From NCBI GenBank assembly GCA_963817635.1, contig CAWFPR010000023.1, positions 124,001 to 188,000 on the forward strand: 64,000 nucleotides of DNA. Direction: 5' to 3'. Within the stretch, counting starts at the first letter, position 1; each line of letters opens with the position of its first letter. Both the position numbers and the translations under genes were made by a program. The notes under the pieces are model-generated. The model was not told where the DNA came from, searched no databases, and worked only from the letters and a program-made list of their open reading frames with translations. Source of the DNA: CAWFPR01 sp963817635. GTDB taxonomy: Bacteria; Acidobacteriota; Vicinamibacteria; Vicinamibacterales; 2-12-FULL-66-21. Positions 7,003 to 16,552 of this stretch are shown piece after piece.

Positions 7003-8091
7003 ATGCTTCACGAATTTCTCACACTCAACCGGACCTCCCTCATCGACCTGACCTGTGCCGCAGCGGCCAGGAGACCGGAAATGGCGGCCCGCGTGGAGGC
7101 GCTGCGGAACGGTGTTCCGCTCTTTCTGACCCAACTCGCGGAGACGCTGCGATTGGAGGCGACGGAAGAGCCATTTTCGCCTGTCGCGATCCAGGAGAGC
7201 GCGACGAAACACGGCGCAGACCTGCAGGGACTCGGGTTCAACATCAGCGAAGTGGTCCATGTGTACGGCGACATCTGCCAGGCTGTCACGGAACTCGCGG
7301 AAAGGCAGTTCGCGCCGATCACGGTCCCGGAATTCCGAGTCCTGAATCGATCCCTCGATACCGCCATTGCGAACGCGGTGACCGAGTACGTGCGAATCAC
7401 GGCGGACAGTACATCGCGGGCCGAAACGGAACGTCTCGGGCAACTCGTGCACGAACTGCGGAACCATGTCAACACGGCGTTGCTGTCGTTCGCCGTGCTC
7501 AAGGGTGGTGCCGTCGCCGTCAATGGAAGCACGGCGACGCTTCTCGGCAGCAGTTTGATGGGCCTGCGTGCCTTGATCGACAGCACGGTCTCTCAAGTCC
7601 GGCTTATCGCGACGGAGCTGCGGAGAGATCGAACCGGCCTTCGAGATTTTCTGACGGAAGTAACGGAAAGTGCGCGCCTTCTCGCGGACCATCACGGGGC
7701 GACACTCGCGATTGAGCCCGTCGATTCCACGCTGGCGATCGACATGGATCCACAACTGATCGAGTCCGCATTGATGAACCTGTTGCAGAATGCCTTCAAG
7801 TTCTCACGGCCCGGTGGTCACGTCGTTTTGCGAGCACGCGCGGCCGGTCTCCGCGTGACGATCGAGATCGAGGATGAGTGCGGCGGCATCCTCGTGGACG
7901 ATGATCTCTTTCGTGCATTCTCGGACCGGCGCGGGAGGGACCGTTCTGGTCTCGGCCTGGGTCTCTCCATTGCGCGACACGCGGTCCAGGCACACGGCGG
8001 CGATATTCAGGTCCGCAATCTTCCCGGTAAAGGTTGCGTGTTTGCGGTCGATCTGCCAGTTGCCGAAAGCCCCGCCGCTGCGCTGGCGTAG
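7003..8091 (+). CDS. Soluble sensor histidine kinase
   Basis: A 362-residue kinase without membrane segments. Residues 1-140 are all helical and resemble the RsbR/RsbRD-type N-terminal regulatory domains (ITVPEFRVLNRSLDTAIANA). The H-box is at 148-155 with the phospho-acceptor His150 (LVHELRNHV). The HATPase domain shows the N-box (ALMNLLQNAFKF, Asn263), a G1-like box in which the usual D-x-G-x-G is D-E-C-G-G (291-295), and the G2 box (GLGLGLSIARHAVQAHGG). A C-terminal V-F-A-V-D-L-P strand ends the fold. No response regulator lies beside it, so it is an orphan. The AGGAG motif fixes the start. Confidence 0.8.
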   Translation: MLHEFLTLNRTSLIDLTCAAAARRPEMAARVEALRNGVPLFLTQLAETLRLEATEEPFSPVAIQESATKHGADLQGLGFNISEVVHVYGDICQAVTELAERQFAPITVPEFRVLNRSLDTAIANAVTEYVRITADSTSRAETERLGQLVHELRNHVNTALLSFAVLKGGAVAVNGSTATLLGSSLMGLRALIDSTVSQVRLIATELRRDRTGLRDFLTEVTESARLLADHHGATLAIEPVDSTLAIDMDPQLIESALMNLLQNAFKFSRPGGHVVLRARAAGLRVTIEIEDECGGILVDDDLFRAFSDRRGRDRSGLGLGLSIARHAVQAHGGDIQVRNLPGKGCVFAVDLPVAESPAAALA

Positions 8092-8347
8092 GCGGGTGCA
8101 CCCTTTCGCCCCACGCGCGGCGGCGTCCGCCGCTGCGAAATCGCCGGAGCGAGTCGCGAGTTCCGCCGTCGTGGCGCTCAGCGCCTGACTCGGTCCGCGG
8201 GCGCGCGCGCCAGTTATCCGGAGCGGATCTTTGCCGACGACTTCTGAGACTTGAACGCTGCAGGCGTCGACCAGGAGCGCATCAAGTACCTGTTGTGTTG
8301 CCCGGCCGTGTACGCGGCCGCCGATCGCCATCTGACGGCCTGCCGGC

Positions 8348-9671
8348 TCACCCCGCCAGCGCGATGCCGATGAACCCCACAATCGACACGAGAATCGCGC
8401 CGGGAATCGCGAACCTGAGCCACCGGCCGTAGGTCACGCCCGCGCTGAGCAGCATCGCGAGGAGCGCGCCGTCGGTGGGCGTGATCATGTCCATCAGCCC
8501 CGCGCCGGTCTGGTAGGCGATGACCGCCGCGTCGCGCGAGAGCCCGAGCAGGTCCGAGAGCGGCGCCATGATGGGCATCGTGAGCACCGCCTGGCCGCTC
8601 ACCGACGGCACCGGCACGTGGAGAATCGCGTGCATCGGGACCATCAACGCCGCGGCCGCCGCGCGCGGCAGGTAGGCAAGCGGGGTGGCCAGCCCGTAGA
8701 GGATCGTGTCGAGCACGCGGCCGTCGGTGAGCGCGACGCTGATGCCGCGCGCCACCCCCACGAACAGCGCCGCCGCCAGCATCGTCTCCGTGCCCTCGAG
8801 AAACCCGACGGCCGTATCCGAGAGACTCCTGCCCGATGCCAGGCCCACCGCGAAGCCCGCGACGAGGAAGAGCCCGGAGAGTTCGTTGAAGCCCCAGTCG
8901 AAGCGAAGCACGCCGATGACGTACGGGACGAACGGCACGAGCACGATCGCGAGGAGCAGCCCGTCGCGAGCGGTTGCCGCGCCGACAGACCGCGCCGGCG
9001 GCGGAACGGGGCGCACGTCGTCTCGTGACGTCATGTAGAGCGTCCACGCGATCCAGACCGTGACGGACGCTGCGAACAGGCTGAATCTCAGTATCGGCTG
9101 GCTGAGCGCGGACATCCCGGAGAAGCGGAGGGCAATGCCGGTCTGAAACGGGTTTGTCGGACCGAACGCCGAGCCCACGACGGCGGCGCCCACACTCATG
9201 GCGAGCGCGGTGATCGCGCCGAACCTCAGCCCGGCGCTGAGCACGAGCAGCACGGGCACGAGCGCGATGATCTCTTCGTGCATGTTCTCGAGCGCGCCGA
9301 GCGTGGCAAACGTGAGTGAGACGACGATGACAATCGTCTTTGGACGGCTCGTTCGGCCCACGAGCGCGCCCACGAGCCGCGCGAGGGCGCCGGTCGCGTC
9401 GAGCAGCGCGAACGCGCCGCCGACGAAGAGCACCGTCAGAATGACGTCCGACCCGGCGACGATGCCGCGGGGCACGGCAACGAGAGCGCCCATCAACCCG
9501 ACCGGTGACGCCGCCACGCGCGCGTAGGTGCCGGGAATCACGAGCTGGCGGCCCGTCGCCGCGTCGGTCCGGCGCTCGTACCAATCCAGCCGGGATGATC
9601 CACGTCATGGCGATGGCGACGACCACCGTGGCGAGCAGGAGCACGAGTGGGTGAGGGAGCTTGACTCTCAT
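8348..9671 (-). CDS. YfcC/C4-dicarboxylate-type carrier (one frameshift)
   Basis: The protein begins MRVKLPHPLVLLLATVVVAI and reaches W-I-I-P-A-G. The frame is then lost at an extra T in GGATTGG (9582-9586) and resumes as YERRTDAATGRQLVIPGTY. About 440 residues result, with 11-13 hydrophobic segments. The early W-I-I-P-A-G..V-I-P-G-T-Y signature and the conserved half-repeats (PTNPFQTGIAL; MITPTDGALLAM) mark the YfcC/DcuC-like anion carrier family, whose members move dicarboxylates or peptide-derived acids. The substrate cannot be read from sequence. It is a single gene with no obvious operon partner. Confidence 0.75.
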
Positions 9672-9740
9672 GGGAGGGCCAAGCATATAGCGGACGGCGG
9701 CGGGCAAGACCCGCAAACTGGGGGGAAATTGAGATGCTGT

Positions 9741-10174
9741 CCGGCCACCTACTTGAACAGCAGCTGCGCGTAGTCGCCAAGGAAGTCGCGCCACAGGAAC
9801 CAGTAGTGCCGGCCGGGGATTTCCTTGTAGGACGTCGTGATACCAGCGGCCTTCACAGCGGCCTCGAGTTCGATCGTCCGCTCGCGCGCCATGTCCGTCG
9901 TGCCGGCGCCGGTCCAGTAGTAGTGAACGCCGCCGGCTTTCATCGCGGCCAGCTGCGCCTTCATGGTCTCGTCGACGCCGCCGCGCAAGCCCGAGCTGAA
10001 CACGGCGATCCAGCCGAACACGAGCGGGTTGTTGTTGGTGGCCGCGATCGTGTGGCCCCCGCCCATCGACAATCCGGCGATGGCGCGACTGTCCTTGTCA
10101 ATAATGACGCGATAGTGCGTCTCCACGAACGGCATCACGTCCTTCACGAGGCTCTGCGGGTAGGAGCCCTCGTA
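9741..10174 (-). repeat. 434-bp direct duplication, left copy
   Basis: Matches 17617-18050 over its full length without indels; differences seen are at two positions in the body. Both copies are in the same orientation 7,876 bp apart. The duplicated piece is the 3' end of the esterase gene plus eight bases beyond its stop. Confidence 0.9.
9749..10147 (-). pseudogene. Esterase 3' fragment (duplicate)
   Basis: The 132 residues are identical to the C-terminal part of the esterase at 17625-18864, including the nucleophile elbow G-L-S-M-G-G and the final [11 protein letters not shown]. The N-terminal carbohydrate-binding-like domain, the first catalytic-domain strands and any promoter are missing. 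The copied DNA ends abruptly at 10174. An internal Met allows an open frame, but a stable product is unlikely. Confidence 0.8.
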
Positions 10175-10456
10175 GGGTCGCGGCTATTCTGGCCGCGCAC
10201 GGTGCCGGTGAAGGCGCAGCACTGCCGGGCAAGAAAACAGCTCGACCACGCCTCGACGACAGCGATCTGCGGAATCCACCCGCGAGGGACGCCTCCCGAT
10301 GCCGCGGTCGAGGCGATCGCGACCGTCGTGACGCCGCACTGGCCGACCGGCACACAGGCGTGCCCGCGCGCGGGGACGCGCCGGCGCCCGGCATCTGACG
10401 ATTCCCGGAGCATCTGCCGGCGTGGGCGGTCGGTTGCTGTGCTCGGCTGTCGACCC
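10175..10456. other. Intergenic, no gene recognised
   Basis: About 280 bp between the end of the duplication and the small membrane gene. Open frames exist on the minus strand but none resembles a known protein. No hairpin or promoter was recognised. Confidence 0.4.
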
Positions 10457-10753
10457 ATGCAGTGGCTTGTCTCGCTCTTCGGCGGTCATCCGTTCCGGAT
10501 TGCCCTGGTGGCCGCCGTCCTTCTCGCCGCCGGGTTCGCGCGCGCTGGCGGGACCGGCGGCCGGCCTGCGCGCGCAGTCATGGTTGCGGCGGCACTCTGG
10601 TTCCTCTACGCCGGCTGGGAGTGGCTGGTGCTCGTCCGGACGCCGGACGCGGGGATCCGTGTCGATCTCCTGGTGATCTGGCATGTGCCGCCGGCCGCCT
10701 CGTTGTGGGCGATCTACCGACTCCTGCGGTCGTCGCGGTCCAGGCCGTCATGA
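10457..10753 (+). CDS. Small three-span membrane protein
   Basis: A 98-residue protein with three predicted membrane helices at about 12-28, 42-58 and 73-90, separated by short charged loops, the first containing G-G-T-G-G-R-P-A-R. There is no signal peptide, metal motif or named domain. Its end meets the haloperoxidase remnant on the other strand. It is probably a real but uncharacterised inner-membrane protein. The start at 10457 is the first Met before the first hydrophobic span; no strong Shine-Dalgarno is seen. Confidence 0.5.
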   Translation: MQWLVSLFGGHPFRIALVAAVLLAAGFARAGGTGGRPARAVMVAAALWFLYAGWEWLVLVRTPDAGIRVDLLVIWHVPPAASLWAIYRLLRSSRSRPS

Positions 10754-11101
10754 CGGTCTTCGGGAGCACCGTCATCAGGTTGTCGATCACCCAGTTGGCG
10801 ACGGCGACCCCGAGCGCGTTGCTGCGCACGAGCGTCGAACGATAGTGGAAATCGGATGTAGGTGTCTGCCTGTGCGATGTTGAGCGCAGCGAACAGACGT
10901 GCGTGTCTCAGGAGCTGCCTCGCCGCCGCCTCACGGTCCGTCTCCACCGGCTCCTGCAAGACCACCTGACGCGCCAGGCGATTCATGCTGGTGAGCGACG
11001 GCTCGAGATAGAACAGGCCGGTTTCCAGCTGCTCGGGGGTGCGCACCGTGGAGTTCGACGCGCCGTAGGCACGGACCTCCTCCAGTGAGGCCGTGCGAAG
11101 G
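10740..11101 (-). pseudogene. Vanadium haloperoxidase-like (PAP2) remnant
   Basis: The minus strand encodes E-V-R-A-Y-G-A-S-N-S-T-V-R-T-P-E-Q, then MNRLARQVVLQEPVETD and ARLFAALNIAQADTYI. This is the ordered pattern before the active site of vanadium chloroperoxidase-like proteins. The frame then jumps to a C-terminal-like piece (FHYRSTLVRSNALG, then ANWVIDNLM). The central P-x-Y-P-S-G-H phosphatase/vanadate-binding region is absent, so about 100-150 residues have been deleted. It is a decayed gene without activity. Confidence 0.5.
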
Positions 11102-11106
11102 CTGTG

Positions 11107-12268
11107 CTACCAGAGGCCCCACACTCTTCCCGAATCCTCATGGATGGTGCGTCCGAGGTCGCTGACTGTCCAGTCGCCGATCCGGTCCCATCCGGACCAT
11201 CCGTTGTTCGGTGCGGTTTGCCAGATATGGTAGACCCTGTAATCTGTGCCGCGGGCGAAGACTTCCAGGCGTCCGTCGGCGTTCCGAGCGACAACGGTCT
11301 GTACTCGTGTGGCACTCCGCCAAGAGTGCGGTCGGCTGAAGTATTCCACCACGACCACACGAGGTTCGGCCAGGTTTGCCACTGGTGCTGCAGGGCACCG
11401 AGCCAGTAGCCATTACCGAATACTTCCAGCCGTCCGTCGGCATTCTCCCCGACACTGGGACTCTCGAATGCATTCTCGACGAGGAGGTCGCCCACCCAGT
11501 GTGACCAGGGACCATTGGGCCACAGTTGCCAGATGTGTCCGAGCGGCCAGGGGTGAGGCATGCCAACGGCCGCGAACACCTCGAGTCTCCCGTCACGATT
11601 GCGGACAACCACAGGGTTGCTCAGCATGGGGCCTGACAGAGACGCCCAGCCCGACCACACGCTGTTCGGCGCGACCTGCCAGATGTGCCAGAGGTTATAG
11701 TCAGAGCTGCGCACGAACAACTCGAGGCGTCCGTCGGCGTTCTCGACCACGGCCGGCGCTCCGAGAACGACGCCGCCGAGTCTCTGCCATTGCGACCAGC
11801 CGTTGTTGGGCGCGGTCTGCCAGATGTGCCACAAGGCGTGATCCCTCGTGCACGCAAATACCTCCAGGCGCCCGTCGGCGTTGCGCCCGACAGCCGGCGC
11901 GATCGCTTTCAGATCGCCGCCGAGAGACGCCCAGCCTGACCACGGGCCGCTGTTCGCAGCCGGCTGCCAGATGTGAACCAGGTCGGCGGTAAAGGGATCC
12001 CTGGATCCGATCGCAAACGCCTCCAAACGCCCATCCCGATTGCGGGCGACCGTTGGCACACTTGCCAATCCGCCATAGGTGAACCGGCCGTCCGGGCTGC
12101 GAAACTCCGGTGCGGTACACCGAATGACTCCCACTCCGACCACGCACCTCCCGGAGCGACCTGGCAGGTGTGCATGAGCGCGCCGTTCCAGCCGCGCGCG
12201 AACAACTCGAGCCTGCCATCTTCGTTGTTGACGATGTGCATGTGGGTCTCCGCCCCCGTCGTGACCAC
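11107..12268 (-). CDS. Seven-bladed PLL-like lectin beta-propeller (two frameshifts)
   Basis: Seven blades of about 48 residues, each with the consensus N-x-D-G-R-L-E-[VL]-F, then a variable loop, then H-I-W-Q followed by P-N..W-S-x-W. This is the signature of PLL-type lectins (Photorhabdus) and related fucose- or glycan-binding propellers. Blades 1, 2-6 and 7 fall in different frames, shifted near 12125 and 11310. The blades read smoothly when joined, so the product is one protein of about 385 residues. There is no signal peptide. It follows two small genes in the same direction, with 24 bp to the nearer one. GTG 12268 is taken as start because a stop lies 24 bp upstream. Confidence 0.65.
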
Positions 12269-12292
12269 GATCGGCTCCAGAGCGGCGCCAAT

Positions 12293-12565
12293 CTACGCGT
12301 GCTTCGGGTTGCCCTTGCGCCGGGAACGCAGCGCGCCGGGTGCCAGGCTCGCCTGTCTGGCGCGCGTCACGACCTTCATCTCCACGCACACCTGGGCAAA
12401 GGTGAGATCCGCGCACTCACGCGGCACGGCGAACATGCCGATGCGCTGCCCGCGTTGGGGTTGAGGCTGCGGCGCGGGCGTTCCCTTGCTGCTCGGGTCC
12501 AAGGCCTGCATCTGCACGGCGGCCAGGATGCGTCCTCTCCGGTCGTAGAGGGCTCGGATCCGCAT
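12293..12565 (-). CDS. Small protein in propeller operon, unknown
   Basis: A 90-residue protein, not recognised. It begins with a beta-rich stretch (IRALYDRRGRILAAVQM), has a proline/glutamine linker (PAPQPQPQ), then a more ordered segment with two Cys (PRECADLTFAQVCVEMKVV) and a very basic tail. It starts two bases after the stop of the preceding gene and ends 24 bp before the lectin propeller, so the three genes are very probably co-transcribed. Its role is presumably linked to the lectin. Confidence 0.5.
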   Translation of the reverse strand: MRIRALYDRRGRILAAVQMQALDPSSKGTPAPQPQPQRGQRIGMFAVPRECADLTFAQVCVEMKVVTRARQASLAPGALRSRRKGNPKHA

Positions 12566-12567
12566 GT

Positions 12568-12876
12568 CTAACTTCCCGGAACGCGAATCGCGTGGAAATC
12601 GAGGAGCCCCATGTCGAGGGGTGGGCGCGATGAGGCCGGCCCGTCGAAGTCGAGCCTGACATGGAGCTGCACCGATCGCTCTGTGCCCCTTCCTGGACCG
12701 CGCTGCACGACCCGTGTGACTGCGACGCGAGTGAAGTCCATGGCGGGCACCCTGGAGGGGATGACGTCGTAGAACATCGCGCGTGCGTCATCTGTCAGCT
12801 CCCAGTTCCAGACGACTTCGGTGTCGACTGCCTGGAACAGAAACTCCGACTTGAAGAAGTCGACCTGGACGCTCAT
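12568..12876 (-). CDS. Small beta-rich protein in propeller operon, unknown
   Basis: 102 residues from the ATG at 12876; an in-frame ATG at 12930 would add 18 residues of low quality. The sequence alternates hydrophobic and polar residues (VDFFKSEFLFQAVDTEVVW, then TRVAVTRVVQRG, then SVQLHVRLDFDG), which suggests a beta-sandwich. There is no signal peptide or known motif. It is the first gene of the three-gene set ending in the lectin propeller. Divergent from it, about 230 bp away, begins the repeat protein at 13107. Confidence 0.5.
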   Translation of the reverse strand: MSVQVDFFKSEFLFQAVDTEVVWNWELTDDARAMFYDVIPSRVPAMDFTRVAVTRVVQRGPGRGTERSVQLHVRLDFDGPASSRPPLDMGLLDFHAIRVPGS

Positions 12877-13106
12877 CGGCCACGCTCGCTCTCTCGAGAC
12901 CCGGGGACATGTTTCCGAGGACGGCGGCACATTGTGTCACGGCATCAGCCGTGCGCCAGCGGAATAATGCGAGTGACTGGGCAGCCAGCGGCCGCAGCGC
13001 CAACCTCATCCGCGCTGTCGGGCCTTTCGGTTGACCAATCCTCGCGATGCGACGTAGTCTGCCCTCCGTGCTCCGCACGACGCTGCGGATCGAGAAGGAG
13101 AACACG

Positions 13107-14728
13107 ATGGCGGAGACGTTCGTCGGCCTTGTCCAGGTGGTGCTGAGCGCCCTCCCGGCCACCACCAGCATCCTGTTGAACGCAGACCTGTGCGACGCAC
13201 TCTTCGGCGGCGGCGGAGTGCACGGCGACATCTTCCTGTTCCGGTCCGACGGGGCCATCACGGACACCAACACGGCGACGGTCCACATCGACGGCGACGC
13301 GGCCGCCATCCGGATGGGCGGCAGCGGATCGGCCGGGAAGCTCCTCCTCTACCGCGTGCAGGGCGACCGCACGTCGGATGGAGAGGCCACCGTGGTGCTC
13401 GACGGCGCGCACGCCGACCTCAAGCTGGGTGGCAACGGAGCCCGTGGCGACCTGTTCGCGTTTCGGGCGAATGCAGCCTCGACCGATCACAGCGCTGCGA
13501 CAGCGCATCTCGATGGCGGCGAAGGCAGCCTGCTCATGGGCACCAACGGCGCCGCTGGAGCGCTGCGGCTCTTTCGAGAGAATGGCGACGCAGCGAATCC
13601 GTCGACGGCTGCCGTGCGCCTCGAGGCTGGCAGCCGCGCACATTCTGGCAGGCGGAACGGGCGTCGCCGGCGACCTGTATCTGTTCAGACACGACGGAGA
13701 CAACAGCAGCACGCGACCGCAACGGTCCACCTCGACGGAGGCAGCGCGGAACTCCGGATGGGCGGGGGCGGCACGGCGGGCGACATCTTCCTGTTTGGGT
13801 CAGCGGGTGACGGCACGGACGGCTCGACCGCGACGGTCAAGATCGACGGCCGCGTAGCCGACATTCGCATGGGCGGAAGCGGCACGAGCGGTCAGCTGCT
13901 GCTCTTCGGCGACGACGACACCCGCACGGAGCCGCGACGGCCAAGGTGCTGCTCGACGGACGCGAAGCGAATCTCCTGATGGGCGGCGGAGGCCAGGACG
14001 GCGACGTCTTCCTCTTCCCTTCCGGCGGCAGTCGGACCGACACGCGACGGCGACGGTGCACCTCGACGCCGAGACGGCAACGCTCCGGATGGGCGGCCGC
14101 GGCGTGCCGGGCGAACTGCGCCTCTTCCCCTCGGACGGCGATCGCACCGACAGCTCGACGGCGACGGTCCTGATCGACGCCGAGTTCGGCAACATGAGGA
14201 TGGGCGGCAGCGGCGTCGATGGCGACATCTTCCTGTTCCCGGCCAACGCCGACCGATTCGGACGACGCGAACGCGACGATCCACCTGGACGCCGACTCGG
14301 GAGACATCCTGTTGAAGAACGCCGACTGCGCCGAAGAGTTCGAGGCGGCCGACCCCGACGGCGTGCGGCCCGGAGTGGTCGTCGTGTTCGACGAAGGCGG
14401 GCGCGTGATGCCCTGCCGCGCCGCCTACGACGGACGTGTCGCCGGGGTGGTGTCGGGCGCGGGCGCGTATCGGCCCGGTATCGTCCTCGACAAACGGCAG
14501 AGTGGCCCGGGCCGCCGGCCGGTCGCGCTCATGGGAAAGGTCTGCTGCCAGGTCGATGCGTCGTATGCGCCCGTCGCCGCCGGAGACCTGCTGACGACGT
14601 CGCCCACGATCGGCTTCGCGATGCGGGCAAGCGACCGGGAGCGCGCGTTCGGCGCGGTCGTGGGCAAGGCGCTCGAGCCGCTCGCGACAGGTCGAGGCCT
14701 CGTGCCGATCCTCGTCACGCTGCAGTGA
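13107..14728 (+). CDS. Ten-repeat beta-solenoid/tail-fibre-like protein (several frameshifts)
   Basis: Starts at ATG 13107 with AAGGAG seven bases upstream. About ten tandem repeats of 36-37 residues follow, consensus [ST]-A-T-V-x-L-D-G-x-x-A-x-L-R-M-G-G-x-G-x-x-G. Each continues as D-[IL]-F-L-F-x-x-x-G-D, giving a regular beta-solenoid-like rod. The last repeat runs into a C-terminal domain of about 150 residues (DILLKNADCAEEFE; YRPGIVLDKR; GDLLTTSPTIGFAMRA; GLVPILVTLQ), known as a tip domain of collagen- or fibre-like bacterial proteins. The frame changes near 13640, 13715, 13930, 14045 and 14255, always within conserved repeats. There is no signal peptide. It ends 7 bp before the next gene, so they form an operon. 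Confidence 0.65.
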
Positions 14729-14735
14729 AGACGCC

Positions 14736-16493
14736 ATGGCATCACTCCGCGAGATCGCCGACTGCAACGGCACCGGGAACGACTTTCAGGTGGTGCGCGA
14801 TTTCTTCGGATATCAGACGGGGGCGCCGGGCCGGCTATCCCTACTGCGACAGATGCAGCTGCTGCAGGGATACCACGTGCACCTCAACCTGATCCGCGTC
14901 GGGATCGAGACGTTCACGGAGAGCGACGAAGAGAAGATCGACAGCGCCGTGGCCTTCGTGCGCGACACCTGCGCCACGGTCGATTTCGGGGTCGGCAACG
15001 TCGGACGCCGGGCCATCAGCGCGGACGAGGCCGGCGGCTTCCAGCATATCGGCAGCGACGACGAAGCGGTGGAGCTGACCCGCGAGTTCGCGGTCGACAA
15101 CGCGCACATCGATGTGTTCTTCGTCCGCACGTATGCCGGATTGAAGGTCGGATCCGGACCGCTCTCCGGCCCGCTCGACAAGAACGTCAAGGGGGACATG
15201 ACCGGTATCGTGCTGGCGCTCGAGGGCAGCACCACGGTCACCGGCTTCGCGCTGGCACAGCTCGTCTGCCGCTACCTCGGTCTCGGGCCCCACAAGGACG
15301 CCAGCAACCTGATGTCGAACCCGGTGCCCAACGGAGGCGAACTCACGGCGCGCCAGGGGGCGCGCATGCCTGACGGCCGGGTCGTGTTCTTCGCCTGCGA
15401 CGACATCGAGGTCATCGTCCTCACGGGCGGTCACCTGAGACGCAGCGCGCAGACCCGCCAGGCCCGACCACTCCAATCGAACGCCGGCCGTCTCCCGGTG
15501 CCCTCGCTGCGGCTCCTCTCCGATCCGGAGCGCCTGCGTCGGGCTGCGCACGACCACGACCAGCTCCGCGCGGTTGCCCTCGGCGCGACACCCGGCGAGC
15601 AGCGGGCGCGCGCCGTCGCGGCGCTGGCCGCGAGCGACGACCCGCGCCGCGTGCAGGATCTCGAGTCGATATGCCGGGACGGGCGCGCCGACGCCGACGT
15701 CCGTCACCTCTCGGCAACACTGCTCGGACGCATCGACACGGCGCCGGCTCGAGCGGCGCTTCTCGCGCTGCTCGACACACCGGGCACGCCTGCCGGCGCG
15801 GTCGCGCAGTCGCTGGGACGCACCGGCGAACGCGCCGCGTTCGACGCGCTCGCGCGCGCCACGGCTGGCTGGACGGGGGTCACGCTGACCCGGGCGCGCT
15901 TCGCCATGCGGCTCATCGCGCACCGCTGCGATCTGTATCTTCAGGAGCCCGAGGACGCCGGGCCGGAATTCGTGACAATGTCGGCCGACGACATGCGCGA
16001 CGTCGTCTGGCGCCCGTCGAATGTGCTCGCGGCCCAGATCGCGCTCCGTTCCCTGGCGGCGGAACCCTTCGGCATCGAGCTAGACAGCCAGACGGCACAA
16101 ATGATTCGGTGCGGCCGCTCGCAGCTCGTCTTCCTGCTCAACCGGTCGCTTGGCTCGCCACTCGACATCCGGACGCTGCAGCGACGGAAGACGATCGCGG
16201 GAATCGTTGCCCGCCAGTCTCCCCAGCGCGGCTTGTACGACGCGTCGATGCTCGTATTGACGACGCCGCGCGCTGACGGCTCCGGCACACGCATCGCCTG
16301 CTATGCGCCAAACGGCACGCTGGTTCTGGCGGGATCGGGGGCCCAGAGGGGATCACACCTGGCGTTCGAGTGCCGAAGCGTGAGGCGCCGCGGAGCCTAC
16401 GCCGCTCGAATCGCTGGTGATCTGGGATCCGGCGGGTTCACCGTGACGTCCGCAAAATCGGGACGGCTGCTCCGCGACGTCGCGCGTCCCTGA
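14736..16493 (+). CDS. Degenerate metalloprotease-like domain joined to HEAT-like repeats
   Basis: A 585-residue protein with one clean frame. Residues 1-215 resemble the catalytic core of secreted gluzincin/metzincin-type peptidases: IDVFFVRTYAGLKVGSGPLS, then A-L-A-Q-L-V-C-R-Y-L-G-L-G-P-H-K-D-A-S-N-L-M. At the place where H-E-x-G-H-Y-L-G-L should stand it has Q-L-V-C-R-Y-L-G-L, so zinc ligands are missing. Residues 230-390 form Ala/Arg/Leu-rich helical pairs like HEAT or PBS-lyase repeats (ATLLGRIDTAPARAALLALL). The last 180 residues are unassigned. It follows the repeat protein at 7 bp, and both are probably made together. No signal peptide is present. Confidence 0.5.
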   Translation: MASLREIADCNGTGNDFQVVRDFFGYQTGAPGRLSLLRQMQLLQGYHVHLNLIRVGIETFTESDEEKIDSAVAFVRDTCATVDFGVGNVGRRAISADEAGGFQHIGSDDEAVELTREFAVDNAHIDVFFVRTYAGLKVGSGPLSGPLDKNVKGDMTGIVLALEGSTTVTGFALAQLVCRYLGLGPHKDASNLMSNPVPNGGELTARQGARMPDGRVVFFACDDIEVIVLTGGHLRRSAQTRQARPLQSNAGRLPVPSLRLLSDPERLRRAAHDHDQLRAVALGATPGEQRARAVAALAASDDPRRVQDLESICRDGRADADVRHLSATLLGRIDTAPARAALLALLDTPGTPAGAVAQSLGRTGERAAFDALARATAGWTGVTLTRARFAMRLIAHRCDLYLQEPEDAGPEFVTMSADDMRDVVWRPSNVLAAQIALRSLAAEPFGIELDSQTAQMIRCGRSQLVFLLNRSLGSPLDIRTLQRRKTIAGIVARQSPQRGLYDASMLVLTTPRADGSGTRIACYAPNGTLVLAGSGAQRGSHLAFECRSVRRRGAYAARIAGDLGSGGFTVTSAKSGRLLRDVARP

Positions 16494-16552
16494 CACAGCG
16501 GCGCCGCTGACCTTGGCGGGAACGCTGTCAGCAAAGTGATCCGGGTCAGGCT

